A DNA stretch of 64,000 nt from NCBI GenBank assembly GCA_030734395.1, contig JAUZTG010000048.1:2046001-2110000 (forward strand). The letters are read 5' to 3'. Below the pieces are notes generated by a model, which did no database searches, had not been told where the DNA came from, and saw only the letters and a list, made by a program, of their open reading frames with translations. The stretch comes from Sarocladium kiliense. Its lineage: Eukaryota > Ascomycota > Sordariomycetes > Hypocreales > Sarocladiaceae. How positions within the stretch are numbered: position 1 is the stretch's first letter; each line of letters opens with the position of its first letter. This document shows, one piece after another, positions 33,801-44,932 of the stretch. The translations under genes and the position numbers were made by a program.

Positions 33801-34481
33801 ATGAAGGTCTCAATCAGCGCCTCCCTCGCGTTCGCCGCCCTCTCCTGGGCCAGCCCCGTCGACCCCGTACGTCAAGCACATCATCCTTAAGCCGAAGTAA
33901 ATAGTACTGATAATGTATTCTTACCCAGGTCGACTCCGTCCACGACGTAGTCTCCGCCCTCAAAGCGCGAACCGACGGCGCCACCTTCTTCCACGCCGGA
34001 GCGGATCACGTCCTCCGTGCCATCGACGACAACTTCCAAGTCGTCGGCACTGCTGGCCTCACCAAGAAGCAAGCTGATGACTTCCACGGATCCATGGGCG
34101 AGACTGTCGTTAAGCGTGATGCCGTTGATGAACGTAATATCGTCTCTGCTGTTGAGCAGAGTGTTCGTCGGGATCATCAGGATAACCCCCTTTTGAGCGC
34201 CAGTCGTGCCCTCTGGCTTGCCCTCTTCGGGGAGGTTGCCCTTCCAGCGTCAGTTCCTACTTTGTTTCCTTATTATTGGTCTGTGTTTTCCTTGCTTCCG
34301 AGTCCTGAATGTGGAAAGATTGAGGGAGTACTGTGAGATCCGAAAGGTATCGAGCCCGAAGTACTTGTTGACGTGATCACTAACGTGTACTATTCACAGT
34401 GCAACCGATCCTGCTTCTGTTCCGGTGGACAGTTCACGTTCTGCCGCTGCCGCTAAGTTCTCGGTTGGTAGAAAGTCATAA
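33801..34481 (+). CDS. Small secreted protein candidate, gene model uncertain
   Basis: The N-terminus MKVSISASLAFAALSWASPVDP is a clear signal peptide. A 62-nt intron (33867-33928, GTACGT donor) leads into VDSVHDVVSALKARTDGATF and then GETVVKRDAVDERN, where KR may be a Kex2 site. Downstream the model is open. Without further splicing the frame ends at 34336 (157 aa). A canonical intron at 34333-34399 (GTGAGA donor, CACTAAC branch, CACAG acceptor) would extend it to 34481 (183 aa). In another frame, the exon after that acceptor reads CNRSCFCSGGQFTFCRCR then stop (34456), with five Cys, and 34201 onward has a second Cys-rich stretch. A Cys-rich mature protein is therefore possible if another junction was missed. 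Confidence 0.45.
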
Positions 34482-35259
34482 TACGTGCTCTGAGGAAGGA
34501 ATCTGTGGGATAGAAACCACATCTATCTACTAAAAGGGCGCAAAGCTATCTTCACTTTTCAATGAAAGCCAGACGAGTCAATACCATATGAGAAATGCGA
34601 TTTCACTCATGATCAGATTTTCACAAATCACTTTCCTGAACTGAGTTTGTTGATCTATATGAGTACCAGTGGGTTTAGAATCAAGGACACACCGGGAAGC
34701 CCCCATCGATTACGCTGCTTGTAACTTTCATTCTTGTTTCACATATTGGATGAACTTCGTAGATACCTGAAGCCTCATCGACCATTTGTATAGAGAGAGA
34801 CACCTTGTCATGGTGACTATGCGAAGGATTGGATAAGGATTAACTGTTCGATCGACTTCACGACAAACAGAACGTCACGCATGCTTCATACTTTCAACAT
34901 TATTTTTAAAAGACGTTGCATTACTTTTGGTAGCCCGCCCACACCTCGAAAGCATAAAGGTGTAAGGACTTCCGGAGCCTATCGCCACGCAGCCAAATGT
35001 CAATCTCCGCCCTTCCTGGCGGAGGGAACCAGGGGTGAAGCGGTCCCGGACAGCCCTCTAGGAAACGCGATATCTATCAACAACTACCAAATGAAATAGA
35101 AAGATTTGGGAGACAAAGGGTTCAAAAAACCTGCGAACAAAACTCGCAGTGGAACCCCTGCCCCTCCTAGGTGACCCGACTTTGTCGTGGTGCCCGCGAA
35201 CAGATTTTTGGGTATGTGCGCCGGCAGCCCGAGAACGAAACAGCGATGATGGAGGGAGT
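34482..35259. other. Intergenic, secreted candidate to eIF4A
   Basis: 778 bp between convergent genes. Nothing supported. Confidence 0.55.
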
Positions 35260-36766
35260 TTAGATGAGGTCGGCAACGTTCATGGGCATCTCCTCAATCT
35301 GGGTGCTGTAGAACTGCTCAATCTCACGCATCATGCGGACATCCTCGGCGGTGACGAAGTTGATGGCAACACCCTTTCGGCCGAAACGACCACCACGACC
35401 GATACGGTGGATGTAGTTCTCGCGGTTGGCGGGAAGGTCGTAGTTGATGACCAGGGAAACCTGCTGGACGTCGATACCACGGGCCAGAAGGTCAGTGGCG
35501 ATCAGGACACGGGAAGAACCGGAACGGAACTCCTTCATGATCAGGTCACGCTGAGCCTGGTCCATGTCACCGTGCATGGCGGAGACAGTGAAGTCACGGG
35601 CAGTGAGCTTGTCGGTGAGCCAGTCGACCTTTCGGCGGGTGTTGCAGAAGATGACGGCCTGGGTGATGGTAACGGTCTCGTAGAGATCAGAGAGGGTGTC
35701 GAGCTTCCACTCCTCCTTCTCAACCGCAATGTAGAACTGCTTGATACCTTCAAGGGTAAGCTCGTCCTTCTTGACGAGAATACGGACGGGGTCACGCATG
35801 AACTTGGTGGTGACCTCGAGAACGTCCTGAGGCATGGTGGCGGAAAGCAGGACGACCTGGGTGGACTGGGGAAGGAGCTGGAAGATGTCGTAGATCTGCT
35901 CGGTGAAACCACGCTTGTAAGGTTGTTAGCAATGATTCAAATTATAGTTGAGACATCATAGAACCTACAGAAAGCATCTCATCGGCCTCGTCAAGGACGA
36001 ACATCTTCATGCTGTCGGTCTTGAGGAAGCGGCGCTGAATCATGTCCTGGACACGACCGGGGGTACCGACAACGACCTGAGGGCCGTCCTGGAGGGCCTT
36101 CATGTCATCACGAACGCTGGTGCCACCAATGCAGGCGTGGCACTCAATGTTCATGAAGTCGCCGATGGCGACAACGACCTTCTGGATCTGCTGAGCAAGC
36201 TCACGGGTGGGAGCAAGGATCAGGGCCTGGCAGGCCTTGACAGAAGGGTCGATCTTCTGGAGGACGGAGATGGAGAACGTAGCCGTCTTGCCAGTACCAG
36301 ACTGGGCCTGGGCAATGACATCGTGACCCTTGATGACGGGCATGATAGCGCGCTGCTGAATGGCAGAGGGGCGCTCGAAACCGTAGGCGTAAACTTTGAG
36401 GATGCGTTAGAAGATAGGCGTCGCGAAAATGGCGAAGACCACCATATGGGTCAAAAACTCACCACCACGGAGGAGCTCAGCCTTGAGGCTCATGTCATCG
36501 AAAGAGTCGACGGTCTCATCGTAGTTGGACTCGATCTGTCCTGTAGGCGCATAGTTTGTCAGTGGCTGATGTCGTGATGCGCGCTGCAAGCTGCAAGCCG
36601 GGGTTCGCTAAGATTGTGGGCGATGCCCTCGAGCGGGGATGCAACACGTGCAGGCGGTCATCGCAAACCGCAGCAGTCGGCCCTCGAAGCGAAACCAGAC
36701 GAGCAACCAGCAGAGGAGAGAAACTCACCCTCGGGGACGTCCTCGAGTCCCTTATCGGTAGCCATG
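35260..36766 (-). CDS. tif1: Eukaryotic initiation factor 4A, DEAD-box RNA helicase
   Basis: Four exons: 36766-36730, 36540-36463, 36393-35969 and 35913-35260, giving 397 aa, the exact family size. Introns are 189, 69 and 55 nt. Splice junctions restore EGQIESNYDETVDSFDDM, RGVYAYGFERPSAIQQRA and ADEMLSRGFTEQIYD. Motifs are AQSGTGKT, PTRELAQQI, DEAD, SAT and HRIGRGGRFGRKG. It is the ATP-dependent helicase of eIF4F that unwinds mRNA leaders. The first intron (189 nt) lies just after codon 12, a frequent position for fungal eIF4A. The gene is divergent from the F-box/JmjC gene. Confidence 0.96.
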
Positions 36767-37529
36767 ATGTCGGTTGGAGAAAAAAGTCTAGATCAAGCAC
36801 AGCTCGATCTAGAGATGTCGAAAGCGTGGGGCGACGACGGTCGTGAAAAATGCGCAGGCTCCTCGTCTGAGAAGGCTGCTCTGGTCGTAAGAAGAAAAGG
36901 AGTTCGTCTAGATCCGCGCTCTCGATATCAACGAGAGCTGACTGGTATCTAGGAAAGGGCTTCTGGTATCGTGGTTGATGTTTGTTCCTGGTGGAAGGTT
37001 GAGGAAGAAAGAGGGAGGGAAAAAAAAGTCGGCTGGAGGGGCCCTGGCCAGATGTATTTTTTTTCTGCGCTGCCCGCCTCAGCGAACGAGCTGGAGCATG
37101 GACAGCCAATCGTGTGGCTGGAGAATCGGTGGGGCTGACGATACAGTGGGTTGGTGGGCTCGACGGGGGGCGATAGAGGCGGCTGACGGCCGCTGTAGGG
37201 CACTGGACCGCACCGCCACAGCAACCACCTCACCAAAGAGACTCAAAGCCAGCGGTGGTGTGGTGGGATGTGGGTGCCAGACTTTTTTCCTTAGAGGCGT
37301 CGGCGACCTGCGATGGCAGTACGTTTGGTATGACTTGCGTTCGAATCTTCGCAGCTACTGCTCGCCCTATGCTTCGGTAGCTCTACTCCAGAGTCATGAG
37401 AGCAGGGGCTTGACTCACCCTGGCTGACTCTTTCTTACGAACCCCCACCGTACGCCTTGCAACCCTTGACCGCCTGTACCCTGCCACCGGCACCAGGTAC
37501 AACCGTGGGATATACACACAGACGTCACG
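36767..37529. other. Divergent intergenic region, eIF4A / F-box JmjC
   Basis: 763 bp. The left part is the eIF4A leader and promoter; ORFs there are antisense shadows. Nothing else supported. Confidence 0.6.
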
Positions 37530-39100
37530 ATGCCTTCAAGAATATCAGAACCAGAGATCCAGAGTGTCTCTTTGAGCGGCCGGGATGAAAATGGAGTCAC
37601 AAACTCGGCCATGGATATGTTGTCAGGGAGTGACTCAATCCCTTCTCACCATCTTGGTGTGAAGCCACTGGGCAACCAGTATCTGAGCAGCACGCCTAAT
37701 GCCCGGAGGAATATTGGACTTTTGCAAGCCTTACCTGATGAAATGCTTATGCTGGCCCTGGAGCGTCTCGATGGGATGAGTCTGCAATCTCTAGCCTCGA
37801 CTTGCAAGTTCTTCTACGCCCTGTGTGAGTCAGAGGATCTGTGGAAGAGCGTGTTCCTACAGTGAGTGTTACTATACCTTGCACTTAGTTTGCCCCTGTT
37901 TGAAGACATCCTGTGGATATATCGTACTAACGGAGTATCAGGCAGCAGGCTCGGCGTGTAGACTGGCGTGGCTCATGGAGGTCTACTGTGCTGCATTTTC
38001 CTTCCGATCATCAGCCCGAGATCGATTGTGGCAACGTTTTCTCCGACGTAATCCATCGCCCCTTTGCCTGTGCCAATATCAGCTTGCGGCCCTATGCCGA
38101 GAGGATCCCGAAAAGGAACCAAATACGGCGCTTCGAGAACCTGACCTATGATGAGTTTGCCGAGCGATGGACGGAACAGCCTTTCATCCTGACTGAATGT
38201 ATCAAAGACTGGCCAATACTCAAGCAGTGGACCATCAACAGCCTTCTTGAAGATTATGCCAAGGTCGAATTTCGCGCTGAAGCTGTTGACTGGACTTTTG
38301 CGACGTACTGTCGATATATGAGCAAGAATCATGATGAAAGCCCACTCTACCTTTTCGACCGCGGGTTTGCAGAGAAGATGAACCTGGAAATCGGGCACAC
38401 GCCGGAGGCGGCATACTGGCGACCGGAATGCTTTGGGCCCGATTTGTTTGAGCTTCTGGGCGAGGAGAGACCGGCGCATAGGTGGCTCATTATTGGACCT
38501 AAGCGAAGCGGCTCAACCTTCCATAAGGACCCCAACGGCACGAGCGCATGGAATGCGGTGATCCAGGGCTCCAAGTATTGGATCATGTTCCCACCATCGA
38601 CCCAGGTCCCAGGGGTCTACGTGTCGAAGGACAGCAGTGAAGTGACAAGCCCCTTGAGCATCGCAGAGTGGCTTCTCACCTTTCACGAAGAGGCTCGTCA
38701 GCTGCCGGAGTGCGTCGAGGGCGTGTGCCACGCTGGAGAGATCCTCCACGTTCCAAGCGGGTGGTGGCACTTGGTAGTGAACCTCGAGGAAGGCATCGCA
38801 CTGACGCAGAACTTCGTGCCGCAGTCGCCAAGTCTAACCTTGGTGTCACATGTCTTATCGTTCCTGAAGGACAGGGCAGACCAGGTCTCCGGATTCCGAG
38901 ACGACATCGAGAATCCTTACGCACTCTTCTCGGAGCGACTGCGAGAAGCAAAGCCAGAGGTGCTGGAAAAGGCACTTCAAATACTGGAGGAGAAGGGGGC
39001 GAAGAAGCGCAAGTGGGACGAGGTTGTTGTAAGTAAGGAGGAGGACAGTGGAGGTTTCAGCTTTGGATTTGGAGGTGATGACGATGACGATATACCATGA
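37530..39100 (+). CDS. F-box and JmjC-domain 2-oxoglutarate oxygenase (JMJD6-like)
   Basis: Two exons: 37530-37861 and 37942-39100, giving 496 aa; the 80-nt intron has GTGAGT, TACTAAC and CAG. An F-box-like segment (LLQALPDEMLMLALERLDGM, then LASTCKFFYALC) occupies about residues 66-105. The JmjC domain spans about 225-425: Fe-binding HKD in GSTFHKDPNGTSAWN, the 2-oxoglutarate Lys in QGSKYWIMFP, and the distal His in HVPSGWWHLVVN. These match the JMJD6 arrangement. The C-terminus has KKRK, then a Gly/Asp tail (FGGDDDDDIP). It may hydroxylate lysyl residues of nuclear proteins while joined to an SCF ligase through the F-box. The substrate is unknown. Confidence 0.9.
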
Positions 39101-40214
39101 TACCTGCGCTTTTCGGCAAGATAGAGGTGAAGACCAGTAGACGGCATGTCTGGCATTCCAAGAATGCTTGGGTCCTGGAACATAGTGATCTTGGTACGGT
39201 TGGTATGCACTGATCTCGATATACATGGTGTCACTTGCGTGCTTGCCTGGGAGAGCTCAATTGGAAGATGATATTGAAGCACGGCAATGTAAGGCTCTCA
39301 TGACAGCCAAGGTCGTCTTGAATGAGTCAACTCTGGTCAGATCAGAGGCTGTGATCAAGCTATACGCTGACATGTTTATTCATTGCTCCTGAACCGTCTT
39401 GACCAAGCACGTCGTGCGCCTGTACGCCCCTGGTGAGCTGCCACCCACCGCCCTGGTGACCCCACCCACTCACTAGGTGCCTTTGCTCCCCTAGCTCGCA
39501 GCTTCCCACCCACGACAGCTCCAGGCGTTCCCTCCTGAGGTGCGACAGTGCATCCATCCCGCATTCCATCCTTGTCCCCCACTGGGCCACTCACTGCGCG
39601 GTGCTGCCTCCTCTTCGTCATCCGCCCTTGCTGCTTCCTCCTCCTCCATTGCCCACCTTGACCCTACGACGTCTTGTCGCGGGCTTTCTCTCTCCTTCAA
39701 GGCGCCGCCCTTTGCCCAGGTGCCCTTTGCAACCGAAAACCACCTCGACTGGCTCGAGCCATAATCCACAAACACGTGCCGTTGGCGCAATGTTAATCAG
39801 ATATCCCTTGGCCTCGTCGAAACCATCTGCAACGCCGCCGCTCACGTTACCCTTCTTGGCGTGTTCATCCTTCTGAGCCACTGGGTACCAGTACAGCGCT
39901 CGTGGCTCTCTTCTTTCTGCGTGTATTCGGCGTTCTTAGCGTTTGGTGAGTCCGACCTGCAGCTTTCTTGCCTGTGCATGTCGTCCGTTGCTGCAGTCAA
40001 ACTAACGACTCCACGCCAAGATCTCGACCCCCGTACCCTTTCGACTTCAGCGAAACACGATCTGTCGCGACGCTTCTTGCGGCCCTTTACGATTCACGAC
40101 CCTCTTCGATCGAGACGAACTGTGAACAGCGGTCTTATATTTTGCTTCTGGTCATCTCCAACATCTACACCTCGGACTGCCTTGAAACGGCCCCGCACTG
40201 TGTCCGCTGGAACC
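39101..40214. other. Intergenic and presumed leader of the CCCH/Smr gene
   Basis: 1.1 kb. CT-rich plus-strand sequence from 39540 on, with a probable 5'-UTR intron at 39946-40020. Overlapping ORFs at 39360-39880 lack family features. Confidence 0.55.
39946..40020 (+). other. Probable 5'-UTR intron of the CCCH/Smr gene
   Basis: GTGAGT donor, AAACTAACG branch region near 40000 and AAG acceptor, 75 nt. It removes the in-frame upstream ATG at 39978, which supports 40215 as the start codon. Confidence 0.55.
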
Positions 40215-42549
40215 ATGGTGTCCGACGAGCACTTCGAGATGTGCTTGCCCATCCTTCAGGACGGGTCAATAGAGGAAGAGGACAAGGCCGACAAGCTTGA
40301 AGATCTCTTCCGGGAGAAGACAAATCTCACGGGCTCATCCCTTGAGAACGTGATCCTTGACGTCCTATGGAGGTTTCGCGAGGGGAATAACGTCTCCGCC
40401 TCACCGCCGCCCATTCGACAAAGCATCCTACGTCGACCGTCACCAGCATCGTGGCGCACCTCTGGAACTCCCATGTCAGGGTCACCGAGGCTCGGCGTGA
40501 GCCCTTTAGCCCCTCCAGGCTTCGTACCTTCCACCTTTCAAAGGACCAAGTCGTCAACAGCCTCACCCTTCTCGTCTCCTCGCGCATCTCCTCGCCTAGC
40601 TTTTGCAACCCCTGTAATACCTCACAGCCCGAATTTGAATGCTTACGAGTTCGCCCAAGATCCAACTCCAGCTACGGAGATTCTAGGAGACTCGCACTCG
40701 GAGAACGTGGAGTGGCTCGTGAACGATGACTCGGCTAGTGTTACTTCATCAGTCGGAACGCCGAGCGGTCTCAACGCAGCAGCTCCCGAATTTTCCTCCA
40801 TGACCTCGCAACAAGCAGATATGTCTCCGTATGATATGCTCAGATCAATCCTCGGCCAGACTAGAACGGACGAGGAGATTGAAGCAGCACTGGCTTCCCA
40901 TGGCTATGATCTCAGCGCTACGATTGTATCGATCATGGAGAATCAGACGCAGGAAGGCGGCCTCACAGTGCTTGCACCTGAGGAGCCAAAGAGTGTCCTG
41001 ATTGGCAAGTCTGTCTCTTCGGCGGATGGTAGGCCCACCACTCCAGTCGGACAGCAGAAATCAGGGGTCATTTGCAAGTTCTTCATGTCAACAGGACAGT
41101 GCCTTCGTGCCGACTGCCGATTTAGCCATGACCTAAGCAATCATCTTTGCAAGTGAGTCTCAACATAAGATCCGGTCCCGCGCACGAGACATATTAATAT
41201 GTGCAGATACTGGGTAATGGGCAACTGCTTGGCTGGTGAGACATGCATTTTCTCTCATGACCCTTCCAAATTCATGAACAAGCTGGCCCTTGACGGAGCT
41301 AGTACCCCGCCGCCCAAGGGTCAGAGTCCTTTTCATCTGAGCGATGCCAGCACATTCCCTGCTCTTCAGCCAGGGACTCCTGAGCAAAGCGGCGGATTCT
41401 CTGGCAGCCCAAACTACCATGGTGTCGGGGTCACTCCTCCCCCAGGCCTCAGGCCCTTTCACGGATCGGATAGTCCTCGATCAAGGTCCCGTCCTGGCAG
41501 TCGACAGCAGATCAAGGAAACAGTGACAGCTCCCGCCCTCGATGACAATGAAGCATTCCCGTCGCTCGGATCGGGCGCTGCCAAGCAAGGGAAGAAGCAC
41601 CATGGAAAGCGTGGCGGACATGGCCATGGTTCCAAGGAGACACTTGCACCGAGCTCGCTTGCAGACATCGTCAAGATGGCCCCGGCCCCTGCACCTGGAT
41701 CACCGCGATCTGATGTCAAGCGACTCGGTCGCAACGGGAGTGCGAGCGGCGTCCGCAATGGCGAGAACAGTGCAGCTGCACAAGCGATCCCCAACCCCAG
41801 ACACATTCCCTGGCTAGAGACAGGCGAGCGCGCGAACAAGGCGTACCTTAAAGCGCGTCAGGAGGCTATTAAGCATGGCGGCCTCCGAAACAAGTTTTTG
41901 CAAAGGTACGTAAGGCGAGGCGAAAGGGTTGCATCTCAAGACGAAAATCAATACTAATGCCGGTTCGAATAGTGCTGCGCAAGCTTGGAACCGTAATGAC
42001 GCACGAGCAGCAAAAGCATTGAGCCTCCGGGGCCAGAGCGAGAACGACCTGATGCGGAAGGCGCATCGAGAAGCTGCGAAGGAGCTATACGAGGATCGGA
42101 ACAAGGCAAATACGAACAATGCGGAGGTTTACGTCGATTTGCATGGGCTGCACCCCGAAGAAGCCGTCGAGTATCTTGAAAAGGTGCTGCTTGAGAACAG
42201 CAAGGAGACGCGACCCGTCTATGCCATCACCGGTACCGGACACCACAGTAAGAACGGCAAGGACAAGGTTGGCAAGGCGATCCGCAACTTCCTCAACGAA
42301 TGGCGGTACGCTTATCGTGAGTTCTCGGTACCCGGGGATCGCAACAACATGGGAGGCATCCTAGGCATCGACGCGCGCAGCTGGGACAAATCACTGGCTA
42401 GATCAGAGGCGGCGGCGTCTACGGAGGATGACGCTGACAGCAAGGAAGACGGAGGAGTAGACATTCTCAGTCAGGGCATAGAGATTGGGGATGGCAAGGT
42501 GAGGTTGCTAGTTAGAGATCCGCCGAAGGGTCCAAGCGGTAGACGATGA
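40215..42549 (+). CDS. CCCH zinc-finger, CUE-like, DUF1771 and Smr-domain protein
   Basis: Three exons: 40215-41152, 41207-41905 and 41973-42549, giving 737 aa. Introns are 54 and 67 nt. Order of domains: a CUE/UBA-like helical segment near residues 200-245 (YDMLRSILGQTRTDEEIEAA), two CCCH fingers near 285-332 (CKFFMSTGQCLRADCRFSH and CKYWVMGNCLAGETCIFSH), a disordered linker, DUF1771 near 525-590, and an Smr domain near 598-675 with VDLHGLHPEEA and ITGTGHHSKNG. Smr domains of Cue2/N4BP2 type cleave mRNA at stalled ribosomes. The CCCH pair suggests RNA binding. Start 40215 has a good AACCATGG context; a longer in-frame ORF upstream is probably leader. Confidence 0.9.
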
Positions 42550-43284
42550 CAGCGAGGGAGTCCAAATCAGTTAAACAAGACCAAAGTCCAAGCGATGCTT
42601 TAATTCTCGCGGGTTGCTGCTTACATGTCTGTAGTCGCAGTGATGGAATGGATCGTCATTGGATCTAAGTCAGATCCCCTAGGAAGAGAAAGGTAAAGCA
42701 ATCGCACTGAGTCGCGTCCAAGACGCGTGCCTGAATCCCCTGAACCTGCAGCTCGTTCGACACTCTATTAAACAATAGTGCCAAACGACAGCTCATACCA
42801 GAGCTTAAAGTAAAGTGCCTAGACCCTGGAGACGCCACGAATCAGGGTCGCCCTGGCATCCCACGTTTGCCCAGGCCAGGCAAGGCTGCTGACCCTCCGG
42901 CTATTACCTCACCACCACCACCTACCACCAACCTAAAAGCGCAGTGACGACGCCTTTCTCAAACCTCACTACGTCCATCATCTGCGCTCTCCTGTTTCCC
43001 TCTCATCCTACGCGAACGTACCCTTTTCCCTTTTCCAACCTTTGCAATTCGGTCAGGCAGGCGGCCACGCGACCCCATCCGAATCCCATCCTCTGAGCTG
43101 AGTCTAGGCTCTGGTCCCTCGGTGCTTACCCGGCTGGCCCGGACTTTCTGACTGTGTCCATCTCCGTCTACTGCGCCCACCCTCAATTTTGTTTTACCTT
43201 TAGGACGCGTGAAGCATACACACGTCACCTGGACCGAACGTCATCTCTTCTCAACCTCGTGCGATTCCGATAGACCCAATCGCC
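42550..43284. other. Intergenic, CCCH/Smr gene to tvp38
   Basis: 735 bp. CT-rich close to the tvp38 start, presumably its leader. Nothing else supported. Confidence 0.6.
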
Positions 43285-44483
43285 ATGCCGGCCGACTACC
43301 AATCCACAGCCGAGGGCCTCGCCGTCTCCCCCAGCCGCTCCGACTCACCCTCCTCGCGCCCACCCTGGGCCAACAACAGTCCCAGTTCAGCCTCTCGTCG
43401 CCTCAATCGTCTGCCAAGCCGTACCTCATCCTACCGTGATGCCCGCCGCTCGCCCCGTGCCCAACTCTACCGTATTCTCGCCGCCGCGCAAACCACCTCC
43501 TCCCGTGCCACAGATGCCTTCTGGGCCATGCCCCTTCAATATCGAGTTCTCGCTGTGCTTGCCTGCGCATTCGGATGGGCTTTCCTCGTCCTCTTCATCA
43601 TCTACTCTGGGAGGTTGTTTGAGTGGTTCACCAGCGTGGCAGCGACGTGGCGTGATATTCCTGGTGGCTGGATCATCATGATGCTCGTTGTGAGTGCCAC
43701 GGCGTTTCCTCCGATGATTGGGTATAGCACTGCGACCACTATTGCGGGATTCGTTTATGGCTTTCCGCTGGGATGGCCGATCGCGGCGGCGGGTGCCACC
43801 TTTGGCAGCTTGGGTGCATTCTTGGCCGCCAGGACGGTATTGAGTGGCTACGTGGAGAGGATGGTTGGACATGACAAGCGCTTTATTGCTCTGGGACAGG
43901 TCCTGCGGAGAGATGGAATCTGGTACCTGACCGGCATTCGTTTCTGTCCGTTGCCTTTCAGTCTGAGCAATGGCTTCCTCGCTACGATCCCCACCATCTC
44001 ACCCCTCGCTTTCTTCATCTCTACAACTATCTCCATGTGAGTCTCCCCTTCATCGACTTGATCACTCTCAAGACTGTTGATATGCTAATATGACTCCGCA
44101 GGCCCAAGCTTCTCATCCACATCTTCATCGGCAGCCGCCTTGCCGCCATCGCGGAAGACGAGCAAATGTCCTTCGGCGACAAGCTGATCAACTGGATCGG
44201 CATGCTCGTTGGCGCCATCATCGGCTTCACCATCGGCTACCTCATCTACCGCCGCACCATGTCCCGTGCCGCCGAGTTAGCCCGTGAAGATGACCAGAAT
44301 AACGGCGCTGCTGCCGAGGAGGGTCACGGTGGTTTCTACGACTCTGAATCAACGATGATGGATCCAGAGGATGCGGCGGAGCTGCTGAACGACGACGATG
44401 TGTCACTGTGGGAGACTCAGGTGGATGAGTACCATGATGAGGAGGATAGTGGGAAGCGAACGAGAGAGGAGACACGGAAGTAG
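43285..44483 (+). CDS. tvp38: Golgi membrane protein Tvp38 (VTT/SNARE-associated domain)
   Basis: Two exons: 43285-44036 and 44102-44483, giving 377 aa; one 65-nt intron with GTGAGT/CAG. A Ser/Arg-rich cytosolic N-terminus (~75 residues) is followed by several hydrophobic helices. The VTT signature region is clear: FPPMIGYSTATTIAGFVYGF, GATFGSLGAFLAAR and RFCPLPFSLSNGFLATIPTI. After a last helix (WIGMLVGAIIGFTIGYLIYR) there is an acidic C-terminus. VTT proteins are lipid scramblases of the Golgi and ER; Tvp38 is in Tlg2-positive vesicles. The start has an ATG in CGCCATGCC context after a CT-rich leader. Confidence 0.93.
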
Positions 44484-44932
44484 GTGTGTTGAGTGTGGTC
44501 TTTGGATATAGCAGTGTATCATTGGTGCCTGGCGTTTTGACGGGACTCAAGGGTGTGAATTTGTTATGTTCGTGAACGGGAATGTGAGACAAAGGATAGA
44601 ATAGACAGGGGTGTGGAGGGTTTCGTTCTCAAGACTCATGAGCAAGCAATGATAAATGTTTTTACGGTTCACACACACATGTACGTATGGTCTCTTCGAA
44701 GATTCCTTGGTGAGTTTCAAGGATAAGTTCAGTCATTGATTATAAGGTATCGAGATGGGACGCTATGCCATGCCTGTAGAAGCCAATATTGCTCAAGAAA
44801 CGCCGACGCTGAAACCAATAGATGTTCCCTTCCGAGTGTGAAACCCCAAAATACAAAAGTTCGCACGCTTGCAGTCTGAAAAGCACACAAGATCGCATTC
44901 GTACAAGAATTTCGAAAACATTGCATAGGCTA
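44484..44932. other. Convergent intergenic region
   Basis: 449 bp between the tvp38 and unknown-protein 3' ends. Nothing supported. Confidence 0.6.

Noticed and set aside
37335..37350. tRNA-like B box (GTTCGAATC) in the eIF4A / JmjC intergenic region
   Set aside because: The flanking bases do not form a T stem and no A box or acceptor stem fits.
39861..40214. N-terminal extension of the CCCH/Smr protein
   Set aside because: It begins at a non-ATG codon, lacks conserved sequence, and a likely leader intron removes the only upstream in-frame ATG.
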